The notes under the pieces: generated by a model
Seen by the model: the letters and a program-made list of their open reading frames with translations, nothing else
What the model was told of the DNA's origin: nothing
Databases searched by the model: none
Shown: one piece after another, positions 11,043 through 20,931 of the stretch
How the letters are laid out: every line of letters begins with the position of its first letter
Numbering within the stretch: position 1 is the first letter of the stretch
Made by a program: the position numbers and the translations under genes
NCBI GenBank assembly: GCA_012845835.1
Contig: JABAKD010000014.1
Span: 7,279,074 to 7,343,073, forward strand
From: Undaria pinnatifida
Lineage: Eukaryota; Sar; Phaeophyceae; Laminariales; Alariaceae
Direction: 5' to 3'
DNA: 64,000 nucleotides

Positions 11043-11576
11043 ATGACGTCGACATCCGCAACTAGCAACGCTACCTTCACCAGCGAGGCTAGACCGTTTT
11101 TGTTTGTTTTCAAGGCCGGGATACAGCAACCCGAACAGACTACCCAACTCCAGCAGAGCGACACTTCAGAGGCAACCCAAGGCGAGCTCTCTCCTGCCAG
11201 CTGCATCGGCAGCACCGGCATAAGCAGCACAGCGTCAGAGGAGTCCGAGGGTTTATCATCCGCAACTAGCAGCGCTGCCTTTATGAGCGAGGCTAGGCCT
11301 TTTCTATTTGTTTTCAAAGCCGGGCTGCAGCAACCCGCCGAGACTACCCAACAACAGCGGAGCGACACTTCGGTAGCAACCCAAGCCGAGCTCGCCCCTG
11401 CCAGCTGTCCCGGCAGCACCAGCATCAGCAGGACTGCACCAGAGGAGTTCGAGGGCTCATCACCCGACCTGCAAAAGTACAGGCAAGACGATGGGCAGCC
11501 CTGCTGTGCTGTTCTGTGTTCTGTCATGGCAGCGACATTGGCAGTTGGGAAATTTCAAGAGCAGTTTGCAAAATAG
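11043..11576 (+). CDS. Ser/Thr-rich ORF with an internal repeat; likely 5' exon of the acidic-protein gene, unit A
   Basis: 177 codons from ATG at 11043. That ATG is chosen because a 2-bp indel between A and B just upstream rules out the longer reading frame. The protein holds two copies of a roughly 70-residue repeat, each with SEARPFLFVFKAG followed by QQP and a Ser/Thr/Gln/Ala-rich stretch. The B copy at 32672-33208 differs by substitutions and one in-frame insertion. The acidic ORF downstream has no Met for its first 370 or so residues and therefore needs an upstream exon; this ORF is the natural candidate. A donor at 11477 (CAAAA|GTACAG, phase 2) would fit an acceptor at 11858 (CCGCAG, phase 2) in both units, but the donor is weak. 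No family recognised. Confidence 0.6.
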   Translation: MTSTSATSNATFTSEARPFLFVFKAGIQQPEQTTQLQQSDTSEATQGELSPASCIGSTGISSTASEESEGLSSATSSAAFMSEARPFLFVFKAGLQQPAETTQQQRSDTSVATQAELAPASCPGSTSISRTAPEEFEGSSPDLQKYRQDDGQPCCAVLCSVMAATLAVGKFQEQFAK

Positions 11577-11858
11577 ATGTGTTTGCTGTATTCGTCGGCA
11601 TGCCGTTCAGTCCAGACTGCTGTGTGGTAGACGATCTGATCACTTGGCGCCGCAGCCCCCGTGGCTTCTTTCGTTCTCGAGGTGGCATGCCTCTCTGTAA
11701 GTACTACGTACACGTAGTGTTGGAAACAATCCACAGCATGACGGCTGCAAACAAACGAGTTAGTAGCAAGAGTCTGCACGAGCCCTTGCATCCATCGTCT
11801 ATGAATCTGATCAATTGTTTGGCCCTTCCAACCTGCGACCCTCGTACCCATACCGCAG

Positions 11859-13480
11859 GCGCTGCTCGTACTCGAACGTACCCGACATCTCCAACGACGA
11901 CTCGGACGACGAGAGCACCATCAGTCACGATTCTCACGACGAGAACGTCATCGGTGTTGACGGCAACAACGAGAGCACCATCGGCGACGGCTATCATGCC
12001 GAGAGTATCATCAGCGACGACGAGTGCTACACTGTCGAAGCTGAGGATGTACGCTACACGGACGCATCTGACACCTCGAGCGACGTCAACGACCACGAGA
12101 GCACCATCAGTGACGACTCCATCAACCATGAGTTTACCATCAGTGACGATGACTACGAGTCCAACGGCCATGATGATCTCGAGCCCGACCACGCCTCCTT
12201 CGATGATGGCAGCAGTTGGAACGAGCGTGCGTCCGATATCTCTGGCGTCTCGTCTTGCGTTGATGATCTTGGCGATGGTGGTGCTTCTGAAATCTCCACC
12301 GGGTCTTCTTGCGATGATGATGAGGGTTGGGAGGGTCGGGCTCCTGACATCTCCGCTGACTCTTGTTGCGACGATGGCGATGATGATCTTGACGAGTGCG
12401 CTTCCGACATCTCCTCCGACTCCTACGATGGCGATGATGAAGCTCTTGACGGCAATGATGGTAGTGCCTGCGGATTTTCTCGAGATGATGATGATGATGA
12501 TGACAGCGACTTCGATGGCTCGAGCGACGTTTACGAATCCGACTACTACGACAACTCGAACGGCTTCGATGGCTCGAGCGACGTTTACGAACCCGACTAC
12601 GACGACAACTCGAACGAGTTCGATTCCTCGAGCGACGTGGACGGAGTCGAGTACTACCATGTAATCGACGACGCGAGCGATTTTGAAGAACCAAAATACA
12701 CCAGCGCGGTTTCCTTCGAGTTCGTCGACCTCTCCTCCGCCACGGTCGAACTCGAGCCGGCCGGGCCTCCACCAGAGCTTACCCCGACCGAATGCCTCAC
12801 CCACCTCCCGACCGCTGTTGGCCTCTGCCCGCCAAACAAGCCTGAGGTAGGCCTCAAGGTGTTCAAGTGGGGGGCCAAAGCAATTAGCGGCGTGGTGATT
12901 GAGTCCTATCTGGCGGGCGGCGATCCTTTCGAGGATGGAGGAATTATGCAGACTGCGGCTGCCCCCGCCATCGTTAAGCTCGCCAAGATCCGCAAGGAAT
13001 ACCAGGAGGACTTCGATGATGAGTGCATCTCGCTCGACCTCGCCATTGAGAACCTGTGTGAAGAGTTGGCTAGGGTGCCGTGGAGTGCTAAGACCGTGGA
13101 GGACCTTGGCAGCACGCCGCCAACGCCGAGTGCTTGTGGCGTCCTAGAACTTGACAGCACGCCATCGCCGTCAGCATCATCGTCCATACCGTCAGCATCA
13201 GCATCCACGACGCCAGCATCGGCGTCAGCATCAGCGGCGGTGTATCAGCAAGATACTGCATCGACTTCAGCACGTGCACCCACGACCTCGCCAGCGAGAA
13301 GCTGTAGCGCCGCCGCGGAGGAGGAGTGGGAGGAGATGTCCTTCGGGGTTCCCTGCACTCCGGGCGCTGTGACGGAGGATGATGGCGGTGGCGGTGGCGG
13401 TGGCGGCGGCATGGACATGGTTTTCGGCATCCGCGACAGCTGTGCAGGGTTGGTGGTCGACAAGCCATCGTGCCGAGCGG
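11859..13480 (+). CDS. Acidic Ser/Asp-rich protein, large central exon, unit A
   Basis: Open from 11767; the start given assumes the acceptor CCGCAG at 11853-11858. The first 290 or so residues are almost all Asp, Ser, Glu, Gly and Asn, with repeated DESTIS/ESTIGDG-like and GSSDVYE-like units typical of CK2 phosphoacceptor sequence. A more ordinary globular-looking part follows, around KVFKWGAKAISG, then GIMQTAAAPAIVKLAKIRKE and DLAIENLCEELARVPW, then Ser/Ala/Pro repeats and a Gly run. It ends at a strong donor (CGAGCGG|GTGAGT, phase 1). Copy B has only in-frame length changes (Asp run, Gly run). No domain recognised; a nuclear or chromatin role is possible from composition only. Confidence 0.75.
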
Positions 13481-14351
13481 GTGAGTGATTATTAGCGGTG
13501 GGATGCTTCTGGCTGAAGTGTGGTGGTGTTTGCGCGGTGTGTGTCGTAATAGTTTGGCTATTGAGCTTGAATATTTTGAACTAGTGTTGTTGCGCCTGGC
13601 TGCACATACGAAGGTTAAATTGTTTTGCGGAATGTGAATTTTGCGTGCGTAAATTAGCGTGCTTTACATGAAAAACAATTTGGTACTCCGCAGATGTATT
13701 TTTCCTTGACGGGGGGGGGTACTCTAGAATCAAGTGAAATGAATATAATTTTTTTGCCTGAACAGGGGCGGCACCCTAAAGCCGAGTGAAAATATCCAAC
13801 AACGTGTTTTTTCCGGGGGTTACTTTATAACCATAGTAAAATATTGATCCAATAAAACGTCCTTTATTTATGACACAATATTATTCTAACCTTTCGTCGT
13901 GTAATCATCGTCCTGCATTTTTTTCAATCAAATTATTACCTCTGGAGGTCTGGTGTGGTGTGTCGCTTTGTCTTTTTCTTTGTTGTGTTCACTGGCTTTA
14001 GTTTTGAACCTCTTGAATTAATTATACGCTTTAGTGCTGTACCCGTCCTAGGTCATGCTCATTGCCGCCGGTACATAGATGATGAAGTATTTCCCCAAGC
14101 GACATCGATATGGGTTTGATGCTTGGCGAGTACCGTGAGCCGTGTACCTGGCACCTGATATGTTTTACTCCACAGTTGTTCCATTGCTGAATATATGATG
14201 GAAACTTCAGCAGTTTCCCTCCCTAGTTGATCTACCCTCCCACCACCCCCCTCCCCTCCCTCCTTTCTGCCCCCCCCATCCCTGCCCTTCCCCCTCTCCT
14301 CCCCCCCCCGCTTCCTGTCTCCCCCCTCCCTTCTATATTCTTATTATTCAG
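13481..14351 (+). other. Intron of the acidic-protein gene, unit A
   Basis: Starts GTGAGT and ends TTATTATTCAG, with a C-rich pyrimidine tract at about 14,221-14,335. Flanking phases are 1/1. Equivalent to 35,122-35,986 in B. No other feature seen. Confidence 0.7.
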
Positions 14352-14468
14352 GTTCTGTGACAGCAGATGATGATGATGGCGGCGATGTTGACCTTCATGA
14401 CATGGACATCGTCGACCAGCAGCGTGGCCCCATGGGAATGTTTGAAGCATCGGTCGCCCAGGGAGAGG
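14352..14468 (+). CDS. Acidic-protein gene, 39-codon exon, unit A
   Basis: Encodes an Asp-rich stretch and then DIVDQQRGPMGMFEASVAQG. The acceptor is TTATTCAG, the donor GAGAGG|GTAAGC, and both introns are phase 1, which keeps the frame of the preceding exon. The B exon (35987-36085) is exactly 18 nt shorter, a multiple of three, which supports coding function. Confidence 0.75.
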
Positions 14469-15510
14469 GTAAGCATTATGCAGCATTCTTTGACTTTCAT
14501 GCGTTGTACGTACAGCGCGATGAGTTCGTGTCCATTTTTAGCACAACAGATATGCGGTATTCGCGATAATAAGTGAAAGTAAGTGCGAGTGAAGAAATCT
14601 TGCGGGGTACCTGATACAATCGAGTCAGCCCTTCCTGGCAGCTGTAGCGAATGAGAAGTAACACATAGTCAATCTAGTATATTATATTAAAAGCGTTCGA
14701 ATAGACTATCTGTTCCGCCGGCCGGATTTGTTCTTTCTGTGCAGTAGCTGTTTATGACAATCATTGTTGGACGGTCAGCACGACAATACCATGCTATACT
14801 TTGATACTGCTAAAATCGACTACCGCAGCAATATTCCGTCTTGTTCTGTAGTTTTTCTTTTGTACTTATGATTTGCTCGAGACTGATCCCCCCCCCATTC
14901 CTCTCCAAAGCGGTATATGTTTCGTATGAGAAACGCTCGATCGACGCTAATAGGTTGAATCGGAAAACGTCAGTGTGTGGCACTGCTACATTTCTACATG
15001 ATCACTGCTTTTCACCCTCTCCACGTCTTGTCAAGCACGGATAGTCGATATCGATATTATATTATTGATTTTGGTTTTCCCGTATTTCCTTTTGCAAGCT
15101 ACCACCCATTTTTTTTGCTTGTTACTGTATTGACCCCCCTCCCCTCTTTTTGGAACATGGCTAGCCAATATTCGCTTTCATTTTCTTGTATTCCGCTTTG
15201 GAGGCGAACAATTTTTCATACATAGTTCTCTCGTATTCTCGATTTCAAGCGAACCTTTATTTATATTTTCCGTGCCTTCCACCCCCCCCCAAAAAAACTG
15301 TTCGCGAACATGGGTAGTCGACGTCACTGCTAGTTTTCTCGCATTATTTTTTTAATTGAACCCTTTTTCGTTTTGCTCTCCGTTTCTAATCCCCTCATCC
15401 TCTTCCGCCCCCCTCCTCCTCCGCCCCCGCCCCCGTCTCCCCAGCTCTCCTTTGCCCCCTCCCTCCCCCTCCGTTCTTCTCGCTGTCCCTCTCTCTCCCC
15501 TTGAAAACAG
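14469..15510 (+). other. Intron of the acidic-protein gene, unit A
   Basis: Starts GTAAGC and ends CCCTTGAAAACAG after a long C-rich tract (about 15,395-15,505). Phase 1 on both sides. Contains no supportable ORF; aligns with 36,086-37,126 in B. Confidence 0.7.
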
Positions 15511-16205
15511 AGCTGGCGTACGAGACGTCCTTCCTCCCCACGGTATGCCCGGCCGAAGACTGCGACGACAACAGTTCCAACGCTGAGAAGAGCGAGACAG
15601 AAGAGGAGGAGGAGGAGGAGGAACCTATTATCGACCGGTCTGTCACCTCCTCGTCGCAAAGGGGTGACTCCCAGGTTTTCTTGTCAAGGGTAGCAGAAGT
15701 AGTAGAAGACGCCCCGGTCACATTGGTAGTTCCGCCTATCAAAGTAACGCATTGTTCAAAAGATAGTTCCGAGAAGCGTTCCGAGAAAAATTGCGAGAAG
15801 AAAATGGAGAACAAACGCGGGAAAAAATCCGAGAAATGCCTCGAGAAAAAATGCGAGATGCATCCGGAGAAGCGTTTCGACAAAATGTCTGACACAAATT
15901 CCGATAAAATTTCCACTTTTGATAAATATTCTGAAGAAAAACCCGAGAAAAATTCCGATAACAAATACAAGAAGCGTTCCGAAAAAAAATCAGAGAAAAT
16001 ACAAACAAAGCGTTTAGAGAAACATTCCAAGAGAAAACCCGATATGCGTTCCGAGAAGAGCTGTTTGGGAGTTGTAGATTACGTAGCGCGGAGGACGCGA
16101 AGCAGCCCAGGAAGGCCTTTTGCCAACCGTACGGCCCGTGTCAGCAGAGCTAAGAGCTTAAAGGTGAAAGCGGGAGAAGCAGAGCTCCGAGTTGGTATAG
16201 GGTAG
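15511..16205 (+). CDS. Acidic-protein gene, last exon with basic Lys/Glu/Ser-rich tail, unit A
   Basis: 231 codons plus stop. It begins LAYETSFLPTVCPAEDCDD, passes through a Glu run, then a hydrophobic patch (APVTLVVPP), then a long series of SEK(R/K)- and CEKK-type repeats that should be helical and highly charged. It ends with an Arg-rich segment (DYVARRTRSSPGRPFANRT). The whole product would thus join an acidic N-terminal half to a basic C-terminal tail. Copy B (37127-37824) is one codon longer in the Glu run and otherwise collinear. An AATAAA lies 79 nt after the stop. Confidence 0.75.
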
Positions 16206-16283
16206 GTCTATTAGTGAAGGAGATGTATAGTATATATGTGAAGAAAAAAAACTTACATGAAAAAGAAAGAAACCAAATAGACA

Positions 16284-16289
16284 AATAAA
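16284..16289 (+). promoter_or_regulatory. Candidate poly(A) signal AATAAA, acidic-protein gene, unit A
   Basis: AATAAA 79 nt after the stop codon, in conserved sequence and at the same distance in B (37,903-37,908). Confidence 0.45.
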
Positions 16290-16763
16290 AGGAAACCAAG
16301 CATAGAGAGGGTCCGTAGGTTTGCATGGTACTATCTGTGTAAACGTAAAAAAATGTAACTTTAAAAAAAGAGAGAGTCGGTAGATTTGCATAGTTCTATT
16401 ATACAAGTAGTGTGGTGGTGTTTCGTGCACAAGGTTGTCTACAGAGGGCATCATGGGCGACATCAAGGTGAGACGAGGAATTTGGGGGGCGTTTTACGTA
16501 CATTGTCTATTGGTTGGTAGGGGTGCACTCGTACAGTAGTATAGAAACAGGCATTGTTATAGGTAGGGGTCGATACAACCCCCTCCCCCCCGTGTACACG
16601 GGCTCCGAACCGTATCAACGCCCACTACCTCGTAGAAACCTCTCACTGTATTCCCCCTCTGGTGCATATAGATTCCCTCTTCCGGCCTCCGCCGACTATC
16701 TGATCCAGCGCACATGATTTCTGCGCTTCACGTATGGTATGTACCTGGTATATGTACAGCCAT

Positions 16764-16946
16764 GGTCCCGCGTTAGTGCGGTACTGTACCCTGTAGTGCG
16801 AGGTCCCAGTTTAGTGCGGTGAACATCGCGTGACACGACCTCGTCCTACAGAGTACTATGCTATGCCGCACTATACCGGGATAGCTCGGGGTCCCAGTTT
16901 AGTGCGGGTATTGTCGTCTGGCAATGCGCCGCACTATAGAGGGACC
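16764..16946. mobile_element. MITE, 183 bp, GGTCCC…TAGTGCGG inverted ends, unit A
   Basis: Left end GGTCCCGCGTTAGTGCGG; the right end reads GGTCCCTCTATAGTGCGG on the other strand. Internal copies of CCAGTTTAGTGCGG are present. The same element occupies the same place in B (38,383-38,565), so it inserted before the duplication. Related sequence lies near 10,180, 31,810 and 63,590. Confidence 0.65.
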
Positions 16947-17216
16947 ACCATTACTGTACTACTGTATGTATGTATCCAAATATCAAGAATCGGCTATATA
17001 TCGTGCATGCGGGGGCCCCCCATGATTCACATACAGTTATAACGAGGTCGATATCTGATTGGTACGGATCAGTCGAACAATCGATCGCTGCGGTCCCCTC
17101 CCATTTTTCTAGACTTGAAGCATAAAAAACTCGGGGGAGATTCCGCAGTGATTGTCGGTCGGGGTCGGTGGGGAACCTGTACCGTACGATAAACCTTGGG
17201 GGCGGGTACTTTATTG

Positions 17217-18215
17217 GGGAGTCATTTTAGCGCGGTTGTAGACGTTGCTGTGGTTTGGATTTTATGTATACGAGGGGGGGAGGGGGGGTCGTAGACCGTA
17301 GCTGGGGGGAGGGTACGTTGTTTGTGGTTAGGTAGATACGATTGGCTACGAGAGCACGGACGCGTGTTTTCTTGGGGGGACGGGACGTGTAGGGAAAGAT
17401 TTTTGTAGTTAGAGACGAATAGCATTTTCTAGAGGGGGTCGGGTAGGTGTTTTTCACAAAAATATTGACACGGCGTCAGCTGTGTGTTCGACGACTTTAG
17501 GGTCGATACTCATCTTTGCAAGCTGCGTACTAGATCGATCGCCCGCCTTTAGTAAGATTCATAAATCAAAACCTAACATGAGATGATATTGTATTATGCT
17601 ACCTGTCACGTATAACCAATTGACATACGTACCATTAATTATCTGAACACTTTGACGTATCAACATCCTCTCATTAATTGATGTTTTATTAGGTAGTAGT
17701 AGTGTACCGGTTTGGTCTACCTTATTAAAGTAGTAATAGGGTACTTACTTGTGTACTACTGTAGGTGGTAAAAGCAAAATCCAATACCAGGTATAGACTA
17801 TATATATTTTTACCATTGCACTTTCTACAATACTGCTGTAGCATGTACATGGCGGATGGTTTTATCAGGGTTGTTAGTACTTGGGGTGTAATACACGGGT
17901 AAGTTTTTTCTATAATGGTTTTGTACGTAGGTACTATAGATAAAAACGAGATATCTGGGGGGTAAGGTCGGGAAAGGTTTTCGCACGTACGTAGAAATGA
18001 GCGATGTTTTTTATGGGGGGGGGGGGCAAGGCAGGGCAAGCGTTTTGTGCGTGGGTAAATGCGAATGGCAGTTTTTTTTCCTATGAGAGCATGGACGAGT
18101 GTTTTCTTCGGGGGGGTAGGGTAAAGTAGGGCAATGTGTAATTTGTTTGGTAGGTAGGTAGAGACGAATGGATATCATCGCTAACGGAGGCACGGACGCG
18201 TGTCTTCTAGAGGTG
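17217..18215. repeat. Degenerate minisatellite of roughly 110-bp units, unit A
   Basis: Recurring modules TAGAGACGAATGG, GAGAGCACGGACGCGTGTTT and runs of G separated by AGGGTAAGT-like sequence. Unit length and copy number differ from the B array (38,818-39,480). The repeated GGTAAGT/GGTAGGTAG words look like splice donors but are only repeat content. Confidence 0.6.
17457..17520 (+). repeat. Dispersed repeat family (GACGTCAGC…TTCGACGA), diverged copy
   Basis: Matches the family seen at 39,946, 49,738, 49,961 and 51,128: AAAAATATT, GCGTCAGC, GTTCGACGA, GGGTC-ATACTCATC, TTTGCAAGCTGCGT. Confidence 0.55.
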
Positions 18216-18844
18216 ACGGCATTTGTCCCGCTTCCATTCCGATCGGAAAGGTTGTGGTGACCGGGAAAGATCGATGCCTCCACGTGGCCCCGGTTGGAGA
18301 AGCCAGGGAGGGTTTCGTTAGCCTTGACCTTCCTCAGGCCGAGCTGAACGCGATCACAAACACGAGAAGGATACAAGAGGGGCAGTATGATATGAGGAAG
18401 AGACTGACTGGTATTGATGCCTTTTTGTTGGTGCTGTTGTTGTCGTCGGTGTTGTAGTTGTTGTTGTTGTTATTGTTGTTGTTGGGATACGAGATTAAAG
18501 AAGGCTTTTTTTTCCAGTGGAGGCGTTCGAAGCGCTGAGCCCATAACGGGGCAGGTATATGGGCGGTTAGTGGTACCTAATGGCATTTCTTCAAATTCCG
18601 TTGTGAGAAGCTGTGCACGAGTTTTGGTGGAACTGTGCATAGGAAACGTGCCATATTTGGAGTTGTAATTGTTGTGTTTTAGATATATTTTCCCCCCCAC
18701 CAAGCTGAAATCTTGATAATTATTTCATTTTACCCGCCGACAATGTCAAAACTCAAATGTCGATGCCAATTATGTCTCCAATAACAATTGCCAGTTTTTC
18801 TTCTTGTGAATAGTACGAAATGCATTTTCGTATGTAACCGTCCG

Positions 18845-19165
18845 CCCTCGATAGCGGTACCCGACACCCGGTAAGGTCGGTACGAACTCGCTAGGTACCG
18901 GTACCCGTCGCTTTCGGTTAGTGCGGTACGGTTTCGATACCCGTACCCCATGTACCGGAATACCCTCGGCAACAACGCCGGGGGTACGGGTATTTGTTCG
19001 GTACAGGATCGATACTTGTACCCGACAATTCGGTAAGATGAGTAAGAACTTGATACCGGTACCCGACACTTCGGTAACTTCGGTATAAACTCGATACCGG
19101 TACCCGGCACATCGGCAAGTTCGGTAATTCCTCCAATACCGGTGTTTCCCCAACACGAGACGGTA
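18845..19165. repeat. Degenerate ~42-bp tandem repeat rich in GGTACCGG, unit A
   Basis: About seven units built around GATACCGGTACCCGACAC followed by TTCGGTAA and CGGTAT-AACT. Matches 40,279-40,585 in B. Both strands stay open in places, which creates spurious ORFs. Confidence 0.7.
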
Positions 19166-20595
19166 AGTTCGGCGCTGCTAAAGTACGACTTCGGTAAGTT
19201 CGCTATGACCCACACAAACACTCTTGGTACCAGTATGCCCCATCGAAGACAACCTGGCTACATATTGTCAATAGTATATGGTTTTCTAAAAGCTAACTAG
19301 TTGATCATTTAGCCCATTTCATACCAAGTCCCTACAGCCTGGTTCACGTTGAAAGCCACAAATCTATTCCCCGGCGAATGTCCACGCCGTTTTTTCGATT
19401 CAGGCCGTGAATTTTTCCCACGTCTTCTGTGTGCTCTTGCAAAGACCTCACCCGATGCTTTTTTTGTAGCCTGATTTTCGCTAGTTTTCGAAAAATAAAT
19501 GGAGACCACTTTTTTAGCCCAAATATTTTCGGCTTAAAAAAAAGAGAAGAAAAACGCCGAATTTCAGACCTCGGAATGGGCACGTAAAACACGTGTGCAA
19601 AACTTCAGGGTCTATCTCTAAAATACGGCGTGGACATTTGGACTTTTATGCGTAAAAATGTGTAAGACACGTTATTTCCTTCAAATTACTTGTTGTTGGT
19701 GTATGCTCCAGTTTTTTTGCTAGATTCTGCTTAATAATGTTGAACACAGGCAGGTCAGATCTTCGCTTTTTTTCGCGAAATAACCTACAGACATGCCATG
19801 GAGTGTGTACCTCGAACCGGTTCGTGCAAAATGCGGTGCGATTCTTTTCTCGCCTGCCGCTCGGAAAAAGCCTGAATATTACCAGGTATTCAAAAAAAAA
19901 TGAAGGCCCGTCATTGGTCGCTACGAGTTTCGCTCCTAGAGACAGCCCGAGGCCGTAAAAACAAAACTGGCCATGTCACCCTCTTCTATTGGTCATTGGG
20001 GTCAGTATGGTACTAAATATCCACTCTTTGACTAGATATTGCGAGCGGCATTCGGGAGGGAAAGAATTTGAGTTTTTTTGCTTGAACCGGCTTGTACTAT
20101 CTACTTCTATTTTATTGCAAAACTTCTCAATGGGTTTCGTACAGATTTGCTTTGTCCTCCTTTGCGCGCGTCTAATATATAATAATGTGTAGTTTTCTCT
20201 CTATACTAGTGCCGTATTTCGTGTTTCCTTTTTCGTCCCGTTTATGGTGGTCAACACGCACACACTCACTCGTGGACCGAGATACTTCACGCACCATTAT
20301 TACAAGCCGGGGACAATGGTAAACAGCACCAGAATTAACGCAGGCTGCAGTACGCTATTCAGGGGGGGCTAAGGTCAAAGAGACGGGTGTCCCGCCATGG
20401 AATATACCTCGCTTGACTTAATTGCCCTCTCTTACACATTTACTACTTGACCAAGTGTAAGAATGACCCCGCACTATTTCCAAGTAGTTTAAACGCGGGG
20501 TTGTAACGAAGACCACTGATAGGGACAGCTTACGCTATACCTACAATGGGACCCGAAGGGTGCGCCAGCTAGCGTTGGGCTGCGAAAGCAACTGA

Positions 20596-20687
20596 GTTAA
20601 ATCGACACACGACGCGTATGAAAATACGTGGAAGTGTGGTGAGCTAAAGCTTTATTTTTCCCCATCCGCCGGAGGATAAAAAAAAAA
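20596..20687 (+). mobile_element. Short poly(A)-tailed retrosequence, copy 1
   Basis: About 82 bp starting GTTAAATCGACACACGACGC and ending CCGCCGGAGGAT followed by 10 A. The same unit, with the same 5' boundary and its own poly(A) tail, is present in reverse orientation at 61,217-61,319 and 62,800-62,896. It contains a CGTAT-GAAA-ATACG hairpin and a short ATCC…GGAT hairpin next to the tail. Unit B lacks it at the matching site (near 41,748). Confidence 0.65.
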
Positions 20688-20778
20688 TGAAAACAAAATT
20701 AAACGTGGGTGCAATTCAGTGTGTCAACATAATATGACATCTGCCGTTACATCCCAGTTTCTCTTGTAATGAGCTCTC

Positions 20779-20931
20779 TTAAGCCGTAGCCTCCGCTGCA
20801 CCAGGTACTACTGCACATATTACGAAGTGCTTGAAACGACGTTTTCTTGTGTTGAGTAGCTCTTCGACAGCTAGCTCTGCTTGGAGTTCGCCTTGTTCTT
20901 TGTGACACAAATCGCAGCGCGAAGGATTCAT
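20779..20931 (-). CDS. Small ORF with CxxCH motif, 50 codons, unit A
   Basis: Starts ATG at 20931, reads RCDLCHKEQGELQAELAVEE and then NTRKRRFKHF, and stops at 20779. In unit B the second half (AELAAEEL…NTRKRRFKHFV…VPGA) is kept in frame but the CxxCH part is shifted by an indel. It could be an exon remnant of an unrecognised gene or chance. Weak support. Confidence 0.25.
   Translation of the reverse strand: MNPSRCDLCHKEQGELQAELAVEELLNTRKRRFKHFVICAVVPGAAEATA

Larger units (their letters stand above)
16206..20778. other. Repeat-rich region right of the acidic-protein gene, unit A
   Basis: Holds the 3' flank, a MITE (16,764-16,946), degenerate minisatellites (about 17,217-18,215 and 18,845-19,165), a diverged copy of the GGCGTCAGC…TTCGACGA dispersed repeat (17,457-17,520), a TTG microsatellite near 18,425-18,485, and a 92-bp poly(A)-tailed retrosequence (20,596-20,687). 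The segment 18,200-18,370 is well conserved with 39,470-39,660, but I could not assign a strand or gene model. 19,300-20,120 aligns with 40,750-41,540 without a conserved frame. Confidence 0.6.

Noticed and set aside
12140-12772. Arg/His-rich minus-strand ORF over the same exon
   Set aside because: Third-frame shadow of the GAT/GAC/TCG-rich exon.
11704-12804. Long minus-strand ORF (366 codons) opposite the acidic exon, repeated in unit B at 33393-34439
   Set aside because: Asp/Ser codons have no stop-forming complement, so the antisense frame stays open by composition. The Val/Ile-rich product has no start context or domain.
18200-18457. Plus-strand ORF (GKVVVTGKDRCLHVAP…) conserved in unit B
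   Set aside because: Both strands are open and equally conserved, no splice signals in common, no family recognised.
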